DNA of 64,000 nt from Stenotrophomonas sp. WZN-1 (GCF_002192255.1 NZ_CP021768.1:1754001-1818000), one strand, 5' to 3'. Numbered from the stretch's first letter, positions 19,397-29,987 are shown. The notes: generated by a model from the letters alone, not told the origin. A program made the numbers and translations.

Positions 19397-20734
19397 TCAG
19401 GCGCCCAGCGCTTCGGGCAGCAGGGCGTCGACGAAGGCTTCCGGATCGAACACGCGCAGGTCTTCCGGGCGCTCGCCGATGCCTGCGAAACGGATCGGAA
19501 TGCCGAACTCGCGGGCCAGCGCGAACACCACGCCGCCCTTGGCAGTGCCGTCCAGCTTGGTCACTACCAGGCCGGTCACGTTCACCGCAGCATTGAACTG
19601 GCGCAGCTGCGACAGCGCGTTCTGGCCGGTGGTGCCGTCGATCACCATCAGCACCTCATGCGGGGCGGTGGGATCGATCTTGCCGAGCACGCGGCGGATC
19701 TTGCCCAGCTCGTTCATCAGGCCGGACTGGGTGTGCAGGCGACCGGCGGTATCGGCGATCAGCACCGAGGTGCCGCGGGCCTTGCCGGCCTGCAGCGCGT
19801 CGAATGCCACCGACGCGGCATCGGCGTTCTGCCCCTGCGCGACCACGGCCACGCCGTTGCGCTCGCCCCAGGCCTGCAGCTGGGCCACGGCGGCGGCGCG
19901 GAAGGTATCGCCAGCGGCCAGCATCAGGCTGTGGCCGTCATCCTTGAAGCGCTTGGCCAGCTTGCCGATGGTGGTGGTCTTGCCGACGCCGTTGACGCCG
20001 ACGGTGAGCACCACGAAGGGCTTGGCGTTGCGATCGATCACCAGCGGCTTGGCGACCGGCTGCAGGATCGCGATCAGCTCGGCGCGCAGCGCGGCCAGCA
20101 GCGCATTGGCGTCGGCGAACTCGCGCGACTTCATGCGCTTGCGCAGGCCCTCGACCAGATCGGTGGTGGCGCCTACGCCGACATCGGCGGTGATCAGCGC
20201 GGTTTCCAGCTCGTCCAGCAGATCGTCGTCGAGCTTGGGGTTGCGCGAGAACAGGCCGCCGAAGCTGCGTGCGATGACGCTGTTTCGCAGGCGTTCGCGC
20301 CAGCCGGGTTTGCCGGCAGGCGCCGGAACGGCGTCGACCGAGGCGGCGGCAGGCAGGTCGTCGGAGACCGCTGCTGGGGTCGGCGCAGGCGCAGGTTCCG
20401 GCAGTGGCGCAGGCACCGGCTCGATGGCTGGGGCAGCGACAGGGGCGACGTCGATCTGCGCGATCGGGGCCGGGGCAATGGGTGCCGGGACGGCCGGGAC
20501 CACCGGAGCGGGAGCCGCCGGGGTGGGCTCGACCGTTACCGGGGCGACCGCTGCCGGGGGCGGCTCAACGGGGGCAGGTGCGGCCGGCGCAGCTACCGGC
20601 GCGGGTTCCTTGTCCTCGACCGGCGCGGCCGACGGGAATGCCGCCGCCAGCTCTTCAGCCGAGTAGTGCTGGGTCTTGGGTGCCTCCGCTGCGGGGGCAT
20701 CCTGGGGCTTCTTGCGGCGGAAAAAACTGAGCAT
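19397..20734 (-). CDS. ftsY: FtsY, signal recognition particle receptor
   Basis: 445 residues. A basic start (MLSFFRRKK) leads into an unusually Ala/Pro-rich segment of about 100 residues (roughly 30-130) in place of the acidic A-domain of E. coli, then the NG GTPase domain. GTPase motifs: GVNGVGKTTT, GDTFRAAA, DTAGRLH and TKLDGTAKGG. It docks ribosome-SRP complexes at the membrane. A TTG two codons upstream could also initiate. The next gene downstream is mutY, not ftsE/ftsX. Confidence 0.94.
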   Translation of the reverse strand: MLSFFRRKKPQDAPAAEAPKTQHYSAEELAAAFPSAAPVEDKEPAPVAAPAAPAPVEPPPAAVAPVTVEPTPAAPAPVVPAVPAPIAPAPIAQIDVAPVAAPAIEPVPAPLPEPAPAPTPAAVSDDLPAAASVDAVPAPAGKPGWRERLRNSVIARSFGGLFSRNPKLDDDLLDELETALITADVGVGATTDLVEGLRKRMKSREFADANALLAALRAELIAILQPVAKPLVIDRNAKPFVVLTVGVNGVGKTTTIGKLAKRFKDDGHSLMLAAGDTFRAAAVAQLQAWGERNGVAVVAQGQNADAASVAFDALQAGKARGTSVLIADTAGRLHTQSGLMNELGKIRRVLGKIDPTAPHEVLMVIDGTTGQNALSQLRQFNAAVNVTGLVVTKLDGTAKGGVVFALAREFGIPIRFAGIGERPEDLRVFDPEAFVDALLPEALGA

Positions 20735-20863
20735 TGGCAAAAGGCGCTGAAATCAGGGGGATATGCTACCACTCGGGCCTGTCCGGCCGATGTGGACTCA
20801 AGGTCGCGGCCCGCCGGCCGTTAACCGGTCCGGAGGGCTGCGTCGTGCGGCCCGGAGACCGCC

Positions 20864-21163
20864 ATGGACAACGTGATGGGAATTGCCCTCAGCGGGATGC
20901 GTGCGGCCCAGCAGGGCGTGCAGGTGGCCGCGCACAACGTGGCCAACCTGGCGACCCCAGATGCCCAGCGCCTGCAGTTGCAGCGCAATACCACCGAGCA
21001 GGGTGGGGTGCAGGCTTCGGTGACGTCCACCGGCGCCGATGCCGCCGCGCCGCTGGGTGATCTGCTGGCCGCGAAAGCCGAGGTGGTGGCCTTCGCTGCC
21101 AATGCTGCGGTGATCCGCCGCCAGGACCAGATGCTGGGCTCGCTGCTGGATCGGAAAGCCTGA
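20864..21163 (+). CDS. Orphan flagellar-rod N-terminal-domain protein
   Basis: 99 residues. The N-terminus (IALSGMRAAQQGVQVAAHNVANLATP) is the flagellar basal-body rod signature shared by FlgB, FlgC, FlgF, FlgG and FlgE, including the HNVANLATP motif. The rest ends in a helix (LLAAKAEVVAFAANAAVIRRQDQMLGSLLD) like the C-terminal helix of the same families, so it looks like a minimal coiled rod protein lacking the middle domain. No flagellar genes are near. Its role is unknown; it may be a degenerate or repurposed rod subunit. Confidence 0.7.
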   Translation: MDNVMGIALSGMRAAQQGVQVAAHNVANLATPDAQRLQLQRNTTEQGGVQASVTSTGADAAAPLGDLLAAKAEVVAFAANAAVIRRQDQMLGSLLDRKA

Positions 21164-21180
21164 GCAACACCGCTTTGGCA

Positions 21181-21269
21181 GGTGCCAACCTTGGTTGGCA
21201 CGCTTTTGGGGCGCCAACCAAGGTTCGCCTCTACCAGGGCAGCAGTGCCAACCAAGGTTGGCACCTACC
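21181..21269. repeat. Three TGCCAACC palindromes in a row
   Basis: GGTGCCAACCTTGGTTGGCAC at 21181, a partial copy at 21211-21235 and an inverted copy ending CTACC at 21245-21269. They have the GTAG-palindrome format with a different stem sequence, and lie between the convergent rod-like gene and htpG. Confidence 0.65.
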
Positions 21270-21308
21270 AGAGCCTCGCCAAGCGCTGCCCAGCACCCGA
21301 TCTGTCGA

Positions 21309-23201
21309 TCAGGCCGACAGTTCCAGCAGCAGCTTGTTCAGGCGCGCCACGTAGGCACCCGGGTCCTTCAGGCTGTCACCTGCGGCCAGTGCGGCCTGGT
21401 CGAACAGCACCCGGCCCAGATCGTCAAAGCGTGCGCCATCGGCTTCGGCATCGAGCTTGGCAATCAGCGGGTGGCCCGGGTTGATCTCCAGCACCGGCTT
21501 GCTGTCCGGCACCTTCTGCCCGCTGGCTTCCAGGATCTGGCGCATCTGCAGGCCCAGGTCCTGTTCGCCGATGGCCAGCACCGCCGGTGAATCGGTCAGG
21601 CGGTGCGACACGCGCACTTCGGCCACGTCATCGCCCAGCACCGTCTTCAGGCGCTCGACCAGGCCCTGCTTGTCCTTGGCCGCGGCTTCCTGTTCCTGCT
21701 TGTCCGCTTCGGTTTCCAAGGCACCCAGGTCGAGGTCGCCACGAGCGATGTCGACGAAGCCCTTGCCGTCGAAATCGGTCAGGTAGCCCATCAGCCACTC
21801 GTCGATGCGGTCGGTCAGCAGCAGCACTTCCACGCCCTTCTTGCGGAACACTTCCAGGTGCGGGCTGTTGCGGACCTGGCTGTAGCTCTCGCCGGTCAGG
21901 TAATAGATCTTGTCCTGGCCTTCGGTCATGCGGCCGAGGTAGTCGGCCAGCGACACGCTCTGCGCATCGCCGTCACCACGGGTGGAGGCGAAGCGCAGCA
22001 GGCCGGCCACCTTCTCGCGGTTGTTGTAGTCCTCGGCCGGGCCTTCCTTCAGCACCTGGCCGAATTCCTTCCAGAACGTGGCGTACTGCTCCGGCTTGTC
22101 GGCGGCCAGCTTCTCCAGCATGTCCAGCGAGCGCTTGGTCAGCGCGGCCTTCATCGAATCGATGACCGGGCCGGACTGCAGGATCTCGCGCGAGACATTC
22201 AGCGACAGGTCGTTGGAATCGACCACACCCTTGATGAAGCGCAGGTACAGCGGCAGGAACTGCTCGGCCTGGTCCATCACGAACACGCGCTGCACGTACA
22301 GCTTCAGGCCCTTGGGCGCATCGCGGTGGTACAGGTCGAACGGCGCACGGCCGGGCACGTACAGCAGCGAGGTGTACTCCAGCTTGCCCTCGACCTTGTT
22401 GTGGCTCCACGCCAGCGGGTCGCTGTGGTCGTGCGCCACGTGCTTGTAGAACTCGGTGTATTCGGCATCGCTGATTTCGGTGCGCGGGCGGGTCCACAGT
22501 GCGCTGGCGCGGTTGACAGTTTCCCACTCGACCGCTGCGCCTTCTTCACCGCCCTCCTTGGGCATCTGGATCGGCAGGCCGATGTGGTCCGAGTACTTCT
22601 TGAGGATGCTGCGCAGGCGCCAGCCGTCGGCGAAATCGTGTTCGCCATCCTTCAAGTGCAGCACGATGCGGGTGCCGCGCTCGGCCTTGTCGACAGTGGC
22701 CACTTCGAAATCGCCTTCGCCGCGCGAGGTCCAGCGCACGCCGTCGCCTGCAGCCAGGCCGGCGCGGCGCGAGGTCACTTCCACTTCGTCAGCGACGATG
22801 AAGGCGCTGTAGAAGCCGACGCCGAACTGGCCGATCAGCTGCGAATCCTTCTTCTGGTCGCCGGACAGCTGGCGCAGGAAGTCGCCTGTGCCGGACTTTG
22901 CAATCGTGCCGAGGTGGGCGATGGCTTCGGCGCGGCTCATGCCGATGCCGTTGTCTTCGATGGTGATGGTGTGGGCGGCGGGGTCGAAGCTGACGCGCAC
23001 GCGCAGCTCGCTGTCGCCCTCCAGCAGAGCGGGCTGGGTCAGGGCCTCGAAGCGCAGCTTGTCGGCGGCGTCGGCGGCGTTGGAGACCAGCTCGCGCAGG
23101 AAGATCTCCTTGTTGGAGTACAGCGAGTGGATCATCAGCTGCAGCAGCTGCTTGACTTCGGTCTGGAAGCCAAGGGTTTCGGTCTGGGTGGTCTCGGTCA
23201 T
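21309..23201 (-). CDS. htpG: HtpG, Hsp90-family chaperone
   Basis: 630 residues. N-terminal GHKL ATPase motifs are [26 protein letters not shown] and [11 protein letters not shown]; the middle and C-terminal domains follow at normal length. Start [20 protein letters not shown] (23199-23201) is the family start; a 90-codon in-frame extension upstream runs into repeat DNA and is not coding. It is a heat-shock chaperone acting with DnaK. A sigma-32-like promoter can be seen upstream. Confidence 0.96.
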   Translation of the reverse strand: MTETTQTETLGFQTEVKQLLQLMIHSLYSNKEIFLRELVSNAADAADKLRFEALTQPALLEGDSELRVRVSFDPAAHTITIEDNGIGMSRAEAIAHLGTIAKSGTGDFLRQLSGDQKKDSQLIGQFGVGFYSAFIVADEVEVTSRRAGLAAGDGVRWTSRGEGDFEVATVDKAERGTRIVLHLKDGEHDFADGWRLRSILKKYSDHIGLPIQMPKEGGEEGAAVEWETVNRASALWTRPRTEISDAEYTEFYKHVAHDHSDPLAWSHNKVEGKLEYTSLLYVPGRAPFDLYHRDAPKGLKLYVQRVFVMDQAEQFLPLYLRFIKGVVDSNDLSLNVSREILQSGPVIDSMKAALTKRSLDMLEKLAADKPEQYATFWKEFGQVLKEGPAEDYNNREKVAGLLRFASTRGDGDAQSVSLADYLGRMTEGQDKIYYLTGESYSQVRNSPHLEVFRKKGVEVLLLTDRIDEWLMGYLTDFDGKGFVDIARGDLDLGALETEADKQEQEAAAKDKQGLVERLKTVLGDDVAEVRVSHRLTDSPAVLAIGEQDLGLQMRQILEASGQKVPDSKPVLEINPGHPLIAKLDAEADGARFDDLGRVLFDQAALAAGDSLKDPGAYVARLNKLLLELSA

Positions 23202-23250
23202 CGATAAGGCTCCGTGTGCAATGCCGCGCCAGCGCGTGCGGCCTCGCCAA

Positions 23251-23280
23251 GGGGTATGGCTGATTGTCCCGAAATCAAGG
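23251..23280 (-). promoter_or_regulatory. Candidate sigma-32 promoter of htpG
   Basis: On the minus strand CCTTGATTTC (23271-23280) resembles the CTTGAAA -35 element and GCCATACCCC (23251-23260) resembles the CCCCATnT -10 element. The spacing and the position about 50 bases before the htpG start fit a heat-shock promoter. The match is imperfect. Confidence 0.4.
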
Positions 23281-23353
23281 GGTTGGTCGGGCAGGGTTGC
23301 ACCCTGCACCCGCAGAGGCCGAAGCAACAGCAACAGCGGGCATTCCGTGAGAT

Positions 23354-23457
23354 GGCGGGGCGGTGTGGGTTGGCAGGACACGCCGTAAACCCGTCCCTGG
23401 GGGCTCGATGGCGCCATCCATGGCGCCAACGGTCCTGCCAACCCACACCGCCCCGCC
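23354..23457. repeat. Long hairpin element, copy C
   Basis: Arms 23354-23379 and 23432-23457 pair perfectly over 26 bp. The core (ACGCCGTAAACCCGTCC, GGCTCGATGGCG, CCATCCATGGCG) matches copies A, B and D although the arms are unrelated in sequence. Confidence 0.85.
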
Positions 23458-23481
23458 TCTGACAGGTTCACTCGGCTGTTG

Positions 23482-23506
23482 GTAGGTGTCGACCTTGGTC
23501 GACACC
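23482..23506. repeat. GTAG-type palindrome
   Basis: GTAGGTGTCGACC-TT-GGTCGACACC: same layout as the TGCCAACC palindromes near 21.2 kb, with a different stem. Confidence 0.65.
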
Positions 23507-23530
23507 TCTGTCAGAAATCGATACATCAAA

Positions 23531-23573
23531 TGGAGTCAGATCCGTTTTCCGCAGGAAAACGGATCTGACTCCA
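23531..23573. repeat. 'TCAGATCC' palindrome, copy 2 (perfect)
   Basis: TGGAGTCAGATCCGTTTTCC pairs perfectly with GGAAAACGGATCTGACTCCA around GCA. Relatives are at 29988-30024 and 2361-2403; the TCAGATCC part is shared and the inner stem varies. Confidence 0.75.
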
Positions 23574-23607
23574 AGAGAGTTCCGACAGATCGCAGCAAAC
23601 TGTCGAA

Positions 23608-23709
23608 GGCGGGGTGGGTCCGGTTGAGGGGGCGTGAGCCGCATGGATGCGGCGACCGAGCTTACATGGACGTACTTGCAGCGTCCCCCTCGACCGGACC
23701 CACCCCGCC
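23608..23709. repeat. Long hairpin element, copy D
   Basis: Arms 23608-23632 and 23685-23709 (25 bp, one mismatch, compatible with G-T pairing). On the minus strand the core reads GGACGCTGCAAGTACGTCC, AGCTCGGTCGCCG and CATCCATGCGGC, the same order as in copies A-C. Confidence 0.82.
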
Positions 23710-23840
23710 ATCCCAAGGAATGCCCGCTGTTGCTGTTGCTTCGGCCGTTGCTGTGGCTTCTGCGGGTGCCGGGCAAAGCCCGGCCGAACTACAATCCCGC
23801 TCATGCTGAATTTCTCGAACAACTCCCGCCGGGGGCGCCG

Positions 23841-24955
<1,115 letters not shown>

Positions 24956-25015
24956 GCCCCGCTGTACCCGCACCCCATTACGTACAACACCACGCACCAT
25001 TCCGGGAGGAAACCC

Positions 25016-25507
25016 ATGAACACCACCATGCGCGCGATGCTGATCGCTTCGTTGGCCCTGGCCTTCACCGCCTGCAAGAAGGAAGAGGCCGCTCCGGTCG
25101 ACGAGGCCAAGCAGGCCCTGGTCGCTCCGTCCAAGGACGACGATGCAGGCTGGAAGAAGTACCTGCAGGAAGTGGCGATCCAGAACATGGGCAACATCAC
25201 CAACAGCCCGTTCCTGTACTACCTCTCGCCGGAATCGGACCCGGACTTCCAGGCCAAGTACGAGCGCCAGACCGAGAGCGCGACCCAGGCCGTGGCCCGT
25301 GGCGTGCAGCCGGGCAACATGCTGGCCTTCGGTTCGTCGGCCTCGGGCAAGATGGCTGACATGATCCAGGCCGTGTTCAAGGACGTGTCGCCGGATTCGA
25401 TGAAGGGCGTGCGCGTCGTCTTCATCGGCCAGTCGGCCGACAACGCCCGCGTGCAGGCTGCGATCCAGCCGACCGGTGCCGAGTACATTTTCGTCGAAGC
25501 CAAGTAA
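25016..25507 (+). CDS. Small lipoprotein of unknown function
   Basis: 163 residues. A signal peptide with lipobox FTAC places the acylated cysteine at about residue 20, followed by a Lys/Glu-rich linker. The C-terminal half (MKGVRVVFIGQSADNARVQAAIQPTGAEYIFVEAK) looks like a compact alpha/beta domain. A strong GGGAGGAAA ribosome binding site precedes the ATG. I do not recognise the family. It stands between coaD and the ferredoxin gene. Confidence 0.75.
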   Translation: MNTTMRAMLIASLALAFTACKKEEAAPVDEAKQALVAPSKDDDAGWKKYLQEVAIQNMGNITNSPFLYYLSPESDPDFQAKYERQTESATQAVARGVQPGNMLAFGSSASGKMADMIQAVFKDVSPDSMKGVRVVFIGQSADNARVQAAIQPTGAEYIFVEAK

Positions 25508-25576
25508 TACCGAGCCATGGCGGCCATGCTCCGGCATGGCCCGGGCGGCGCCCTGCAAGGACGCCGCTGATGACCT

Positions 25577-25610
25577 GACCGGCCCGCGCGCCCGCGCTGG
25601 CCGGTCCTTT
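25577..25610 (+). terminator. Probable intrinsic terminator
   Basis: GACCGGCC (25577-25584) pairs with GGCCGGTC (25599-25606) across a GC-rich loop, followed by a short CTTT run. It would end the lipoprotein transcript. Confidence 0.45.
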
Positions 25611-25639
25611 GTCCCAGGGCGCGGGCGAGGAGTATCGCC

Positions 25640-25921
25640 GTGTCGCTGAAAATCAACGAGCTCTGCGTCAACTGCGACGTATGCGAGCCGGCCTGCCCGA
25701 ACCAGGCCATTGCGATGGGTGAAACCATCTACGTGATCGACCCTGCGCGCTGCACCGAATGCGTGGGTCATTTCGACGAGCCACAGTGCGTGGTCGTCTG
25801 CCCGGTCGAGTGCATCGACCCGGACCCGGAGATCGTGGAAACGGAAGACCAGCTGCTGGCCAAGCTGCGCCAGCTGCAGCACGATCACCCTGAACTCTAT
25901 GCGGAGCCCCCATCCGAATGA
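25640..25921 (+). CDS. YfhL-family 2x[4Fe-4S] ferredoxin
   Basis: 93 residues from GTG 25640, preceded by GAGGAG. Two ferredoxin motifs: C-x2-C-x2-C-x3-CP near residues 9-18, and C-x2-C-x8-C-x3-CP near 38-53, the second with the long insertion typical of the YfhL/FdxA group. It carries low-potential electrons in the cytoplasm; the partner is unknown. It overlaps the start of ggt by four bases. Confidence 0.88.
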   Translation: MSLKINELCVNCDVCEPACPNQAIAMGETIYVIDPARCTECVGHFDEPQCVVVCPVECIDPDPEIVETEDQLLAKLRQLQHDHPELYAEPPSE

Positions 25922-27648
25922 AGACGCTGATCGTCCGTCCGCTGTTGCTGCTCGGCCTGTTGCTGAGCCCGATCGCCTGGGCCGACAGCCCGGCCCGTGC
26001 CGAACGCCCCGACGGCGCGGCCATTGCCAGCGGCCACGCGCTGGCCACCCAGGCCGGCATCGATATCCTGGCGCAGGGCGGCAACGCCTTCGACGCTGCA
26101 GTGGCGGTATCGTCCACGCTGGCGGTGGTCGAGCCGATCAGTTCCGGGTTGGGCGGCGGCGGATTCTTCCTGCTGCACGACGCTGCCACCGGCAAGGACC
26201 TGATGCTGGATGCGCGCGAGACCGCACCGGCCGCAGCGACCCCGCAGGCCTTCCTCGACAAGCAGGGCAACCTCGACCGTGATCGTTCGGTCAATGGTGC
26301 CTGGTCGGCGGGTATTCCCGGCCTGCCCGCAGCGCTGGTCGAGCTGTCGGCCAAGCATGGCAAGCTGCCGTTGTCGGCTTCGCTGCAGCCGGCGATCCGC
26401 ATCGCCCGCGAAGGCTTCCCGGTGTACGACCGCATGGCCAAGGGCTATGCCTCGCGCCGCGAAGTGATGGAGCGTTACCCCGGCACGCGCGAGGTCTACC
26501 TGCGCAATGGCAAGCCGATCGCCACCGGTGACCTGTTCAAGCAGCCGGAGCTGGCACAGACGCTGGAGCGCCTGGCCGCCGGTGGCTTCGATGGCTTCTA
26601 CAAGGGCCAGACCGGAAAGCTGCTGCTGGCCGGCGTGAAGCAGGCCGGCGGCAAGTGGACCGCCGAAGAGCTGGCCGGATACCGCGTGAAGCAGCGCGAG
26701 CCGATCGTATTCAACTACAACGGCTGGAAGATCACCACCGCGCCGCCGCCGTCGTCCGGTGGCATTGCGCTGGCCAGCATGCTGCAGATCCTGGAAGGCT
26801 GGGATATCAGGAAGATGGACCCGGCACACCGCACCCACCTGGTGGTGGAGTCGATGCGCCGCGCCTACCGCGACCGCACCTTCTTCCTTGGTGATCCGGA
26901 CTTCGTGCAGATCCCGCAGAAAGTGCTGACCAGCAAGGACTACGCGCAGGGCCTGCGGGCGACCATCCATCCGGAGAAGGCCACGCCCAGCGACCTGCTG
27001 TCGGGCAACCCGACGCCGCTGGAAGACGACGAGACCACGCACTTCTCGATCATCGACCGCGACGGCAACCGCGTCGGCGCCACCCAGACCGTCAACCTGC
27101 TGTATGGCTCGGGGCTGATTCCCAAGGGCACCGGCGTGCTGCTGAACAACGAGATGGACGACTTCGCGCTGAAGCCGGGCACGCCCAACGCGTTCGGCGT
27201 GATGGGCTACGAAGCCAATGCGCCGAAGGCGGGCAAGCGCATGCTCAGCTCGATGACGCCGACCTTCATGGAGAACGGCGACAAGGTGGTGGTGCTGGGC
27301 ACCCCGGGTGGCAGCCGCATCATCACCATGGTGCTGCTGGGCATCCTCGGCTACGACGACGGCCTTGACGCGCAGCAGGTCGCAGCGCTGCCGCGCTACC
27401 ACCACCAGTGGCTGCCGGACCTGATCGAAGCCGAGGACGATGCGTTCGACGCGGCGACGGTGAAGCAGCTGCAGGCAATGGGCCACAAGATCGACCTGCC
27501 GGGTGACGTCGCCGCCGGTGGCCGCGGTTCCAGCCACGTGTGGGGCAACCTGCAGACCGTGGAATGGGACCGCAAGGCGAACAAACTGTTCGGCGGCAGC
27601 GACCCGCGCAACCCGGTGGGCAGTGCCCAGGTCGTGCCGGCACGCTGA
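25918..27648 (+). CDS. ggt: Gamma-glutamyltransferase
   Basis: 576 residues with a signal peptide cleaved near AWADSPA, so periplasmic. GGT is an autoprocessing N-terminal nucleophile hydrolase; the processing/catalytic threonine is the second Thr of TTHFSIIDRDG (about residue 380). Glutamate- and oxyanion-binding segments LLYGSGL and MLSSMTPT follow. It cleaves glutathione and other gamma-glutamyl compounds. The start ATGA-overlaps the ferredoxin gene. Confidence 0.95.
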   Translation: MKTLIVRPLLLLGLLLSPIAWADSPARAERPDGAAIASGHALATQAGIDILAQGGNAFDAAVAVSSTLAVVEPISSGLGGGGFFLLHDAATGKDLMLDARETAPAAATPQAFLDKQGNLDRDRSVNGAWSAGIPGLPAALVELSAKHGKLPLSASLQPAIRIAREGFPVYDRMAKGYASRREVMERYPGTREVYLRNGKPIATGDLFKQPELAQTLERLAAGGFDGFYKGQTGKLLLAGVKQAGGKWTAEELAGYRVKQREPIVFNYNGWKITTAPPPSSGGIALASMLQILEGWDIRKMDPAHRTHLVVESMRRAYRDRTFFLGDPDFVQIPQKVLTSKDYAQGLRATIHPEKATPSDLLSGNPTPLEDDETTHFSIIDRDGNRVGATQTVNLLYGSGLIPKGTGVLLNNEMDDFALKPGTPNAFGVMGYEANAPKAGKRMLSSMTPTFMENGDKVVVLGTPGGSRIITMVLLGILGYDDGLDAQQVAALPRYHHQWLPDLIEAEDDAFDAATVKQLQAMGHKIDLPGDVAAGGRGSSHVWGNLQTVEWDRKANKLFGGSDPRNPVGSAQVVPAR

Positions 27649-27694
27649 TCCTGTAATGCCGGCCGCTGGCCGGCAATCTGGATCAATACCGAAA

Positions 27695-27718
27695 CCCCGC
27701 CTTTGCCGGCGGGGTTTT
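27695..27718 (+). terminator. Intrinsic terminator of ggt
   Basis: CCCCGCC-TTTGCC-GGCGGGG followed by TTTT: a compact GC stem with a T-run, 46 bases after the ggt stop. Confidence 0.85.
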
Positions 27719-27768
27719 CAGTTTCCTTTCTAGCGATTATTTAACGCGTTGGCGCCGATAATTGACGC

Positions 27769-28656
<888 letters not shown>

Positions 28657-28679
28657 AAGGCCGGGCGATGCCCGGCCTT
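28657..28679 (+). terminator. Hairpin directly after the hydrolase stop
   Basis: AAGGCCGGGC-GAT-GCCCGGCCTT, a perfect 10-bp stem beginning at the base after the stop codon. The T-run is only two bases long. Confidence 0.6.
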
Positions 28680-28690
28680 CCAGTCACGCA

Positions 28691-28716
28691 GTAGATCCAC
28701 GCCATGCGTGGATGGC
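28691..28716. repeat. SMAG palindrome
   Basis: GTAGATCCACG-CCATG-CGTGGATGGC, canonical GTAG-headed copy between the hydrolase and psiF-like genes. Confidence 0.75.
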
Positions 28717-28735
28717 ACCCTGCCAGATATAGGCG

Positions 28736-29029
28736 TCAAGACGCCTTCAGGCAGCTGCTCATGAAGGTCTTGCGCGCATCACCGGCCAGCTTCCTGGCGC
28801 CCGCGTCAGCGTTGCACTTGCGCATGCGTTCCTGCTGCGCATTGGCCGGCTTGGAGTCGGCGGCGTGGCCACTGAGGCAGGAACTCTGCGCGGTCTTGTA
28901 GGCATCGCCCTTCAAGCCCTTGTTCTTGGCCGAGCATTCGGCCATGCGCTGCTGCTGCGGGGTGGTAGCGTTGGCAGCCAGGGGCAGGCCGACCAGCAGG
29001 ACGGCGGCCAGCAGGAAAGAAGCTTTCAT
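28736..29029 (-). CDS. PsiF-repeat exported protein
   Basis: 97 residues with a signal peptide (LLAAVLLVGLPLAANA). The mature part has two PsiF repeats, each with a pair of cysteines: AECSAKNKGLKGDAYKTAQSSCL and KCNADAGARKLAGDARKTFMSSCL. In E. coli psiF is phosphate-starvation inducible; the molecular function is unknown. A GGAG ribosome binding site lies just upstream of the ATG. The phosphate-scavenging operon begins 1.8 kb away, but no direct link is visible. Confidence 0.82.
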   Translation of the reverse strand: MKASFLLAAVLLVGLPLAANATTPQQQRMAECSAKNKGLKGDAYKTAQSSCLSGHAADSKPANAQQERMRKCNADAGARKLAGDARKTFMSSCLKAS

Positions 29030-29142
29030 CGGGAGCTCCAAGGGTGGCGGGTGCGCGGAGCATTCGCTTCCAGCCGGCAAGGACACGTGAAGAGTCACGC
29101 CATTGCCGCGCCTGCTTGCGGCGACGTTCAGATCGGCGTATT

Positions 29143-29162
29143 ACTTAGCCATATGGGTAAGT
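29143..29162. promoter_or_regulatory. Palindromic operator overlapping the arsR-type start codon
   Basis: ACTTAGCCAT/ATGGGTAAGT, a 20-bp near-perfect palindrome (one mismatch) that contains the ATG of the downstream ArsR-family gene. The position and AT-rich arms suggest autorepression by that regulator. Confidence 0.5.
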
Positions 29163-29512
29163 ATGATCCCGCCATTCAAGAGGTCTTCCAGGCACTGGCC
29201 GACCCGACCCGGTGCGCGATCGTGGCCGCGCTGGGGCAGGGGCCGCGCACGGTGTCGGTGCTGGCCGAGCCTTTCCAGATGGCCTTGCCCTCGCTGATGA
29301 AACATCTGGCCGTGCTGGAACGCAGCGGCGTGGTGCGCAGCCACAAGCAGGGGCGCATACGTACCTGCGAACTGGTGCCGGCGCGGCTGGGCCAGGCCGA
29401 GCAGTGGCTCGCAGAACAGCGTGCCGCATGGGAAGCGCGTGCCGACCGCATGGTCGATTTCGTCGAAACCCTTCATCGACAGGAGCAGGCCCATGGCCGT
29501 AGACGCAGATAA
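29153..29512 (+). CDS. ArsR-family winged-helix regulator
   Basis: 119 residues. A winged helix-turn-helix covers about residues 10-85 (FQALADPTRCAIVAALGQGPRTVSVLAE, then LPSLMKHLAVLERSGVVRSHKQGR). No metal-binding ELCVC-type cysteine motif is present, so it belongs to the SdpR-like, non-arsenic branch that is usually paired with an AHSA1/SRPBCC protein, as here. It overlaps the SRPBCC gene by 20 bases. Probable autorepressor through the palindrome at its start. Confidence 0.85.
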   Translation: MGKYDPAIQEVFQALADPTRCAIVAALGQGPRTVSVLAEPFQMALPSLMKHLAVLERSGVVRSHKQGRIRTCELVPARLGQAEQWLAEQRAAWEARADRMVDFVETLHRQEQAHGRRRR

Positions 29513-29972
29513 CAACCCCGACACCGATCTGGTCATCAGCCGTGTGCTGAACGCCCCGCGCGCGGCCTTGTGGCGGGCGTGGACCGACCCGGAACTGCTG
29601 CGCCAGTGGTGGTGCCCGAAGCCGTGGACCACCGAGGTGCGCGCATTCGACCTGCGTCCCGGCGGGGCCTTCCACACCTTCATGCAGGGCCCGGATGGCG
29701 GTAGCAGTGACAATCCGGGCAGCTTCCTGGAGATCGTGCCGCAGCAGCGCCTGGTGTTCACCTCGATGCTGGGCGAAGGCTGGCGACCGCAGTCCCCCTG
29801 GCTGGGCTTCACCGCCATCATCACCATGGAAGACGAGGGGCAGGGTTGCCGCTACACCGCGCGGGTTATGCACCCGGACAAGGCCATGCGCGACCAGCAT
29901 GAGCAGCTGGGCTTCTTCGACGGCTGGAACACCGTCATCGGACAGCTGGAAATCTTCGCGGCCGGGCTGTAG
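29493..29972 (+). CDS. SRPBCC (AHSA1-like) domain protein
   Basis: 159 residues starting MAVDADNNPDTDLVISRVLNAP, with an AGGAG site upstream. The SRPBCC/AHSA1 pattern is clear: WRAWTDPELLRQWWCPK near the N-terminus and GWNTVIGQLE at the C-terminus. Such proteins bind hydrophobic ligands, and ArsR-SRPBCC pairs are common. The ligand is unknown. Confidence 0.85.
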   Translation: MAVDADNNPDTDLVISRVLNAPRAALWRAWTDPELLRQWWCPKPWTTEVRAFDLRPGGAFHTFMQGPDGGSSDNPGSFLEIVPQQRLVFTSMLGEGWRPQSPWLGFTAIITMEDEGQGCRYTARVMHPDKAMRDQHEQLGFFDGWNTVIGQLEIFAAGL

Positions 29973-29987
29973 GCCGGAATACGGGGT

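Larger units (their letters stand above)
23317..23746. repeat. 430-base inverted block enclosing hairpin copies C and D
   Basis: A 30-base sequence at 23317-23346 (beginning GGCCGAAGCAACAGCAACAG) recurs exactly inverted at 23717-23746. Inside lie hairpin copy C, a GTAG palindrome at 23482-23506, the GGAGTCAGATCC palindrome and hairpin copy D, with C and D in opposite orientation. The block separates htpG from rsmD and contains no credible gene. Confidence 0.75.

Noticed and set aside
21181..21269. Short CRISPR-like array
   Set aside because: The units are palindromes of unequal spacing and mixed orientation with no unique spacers of constant length; they belong to the GTAG palindrome type.
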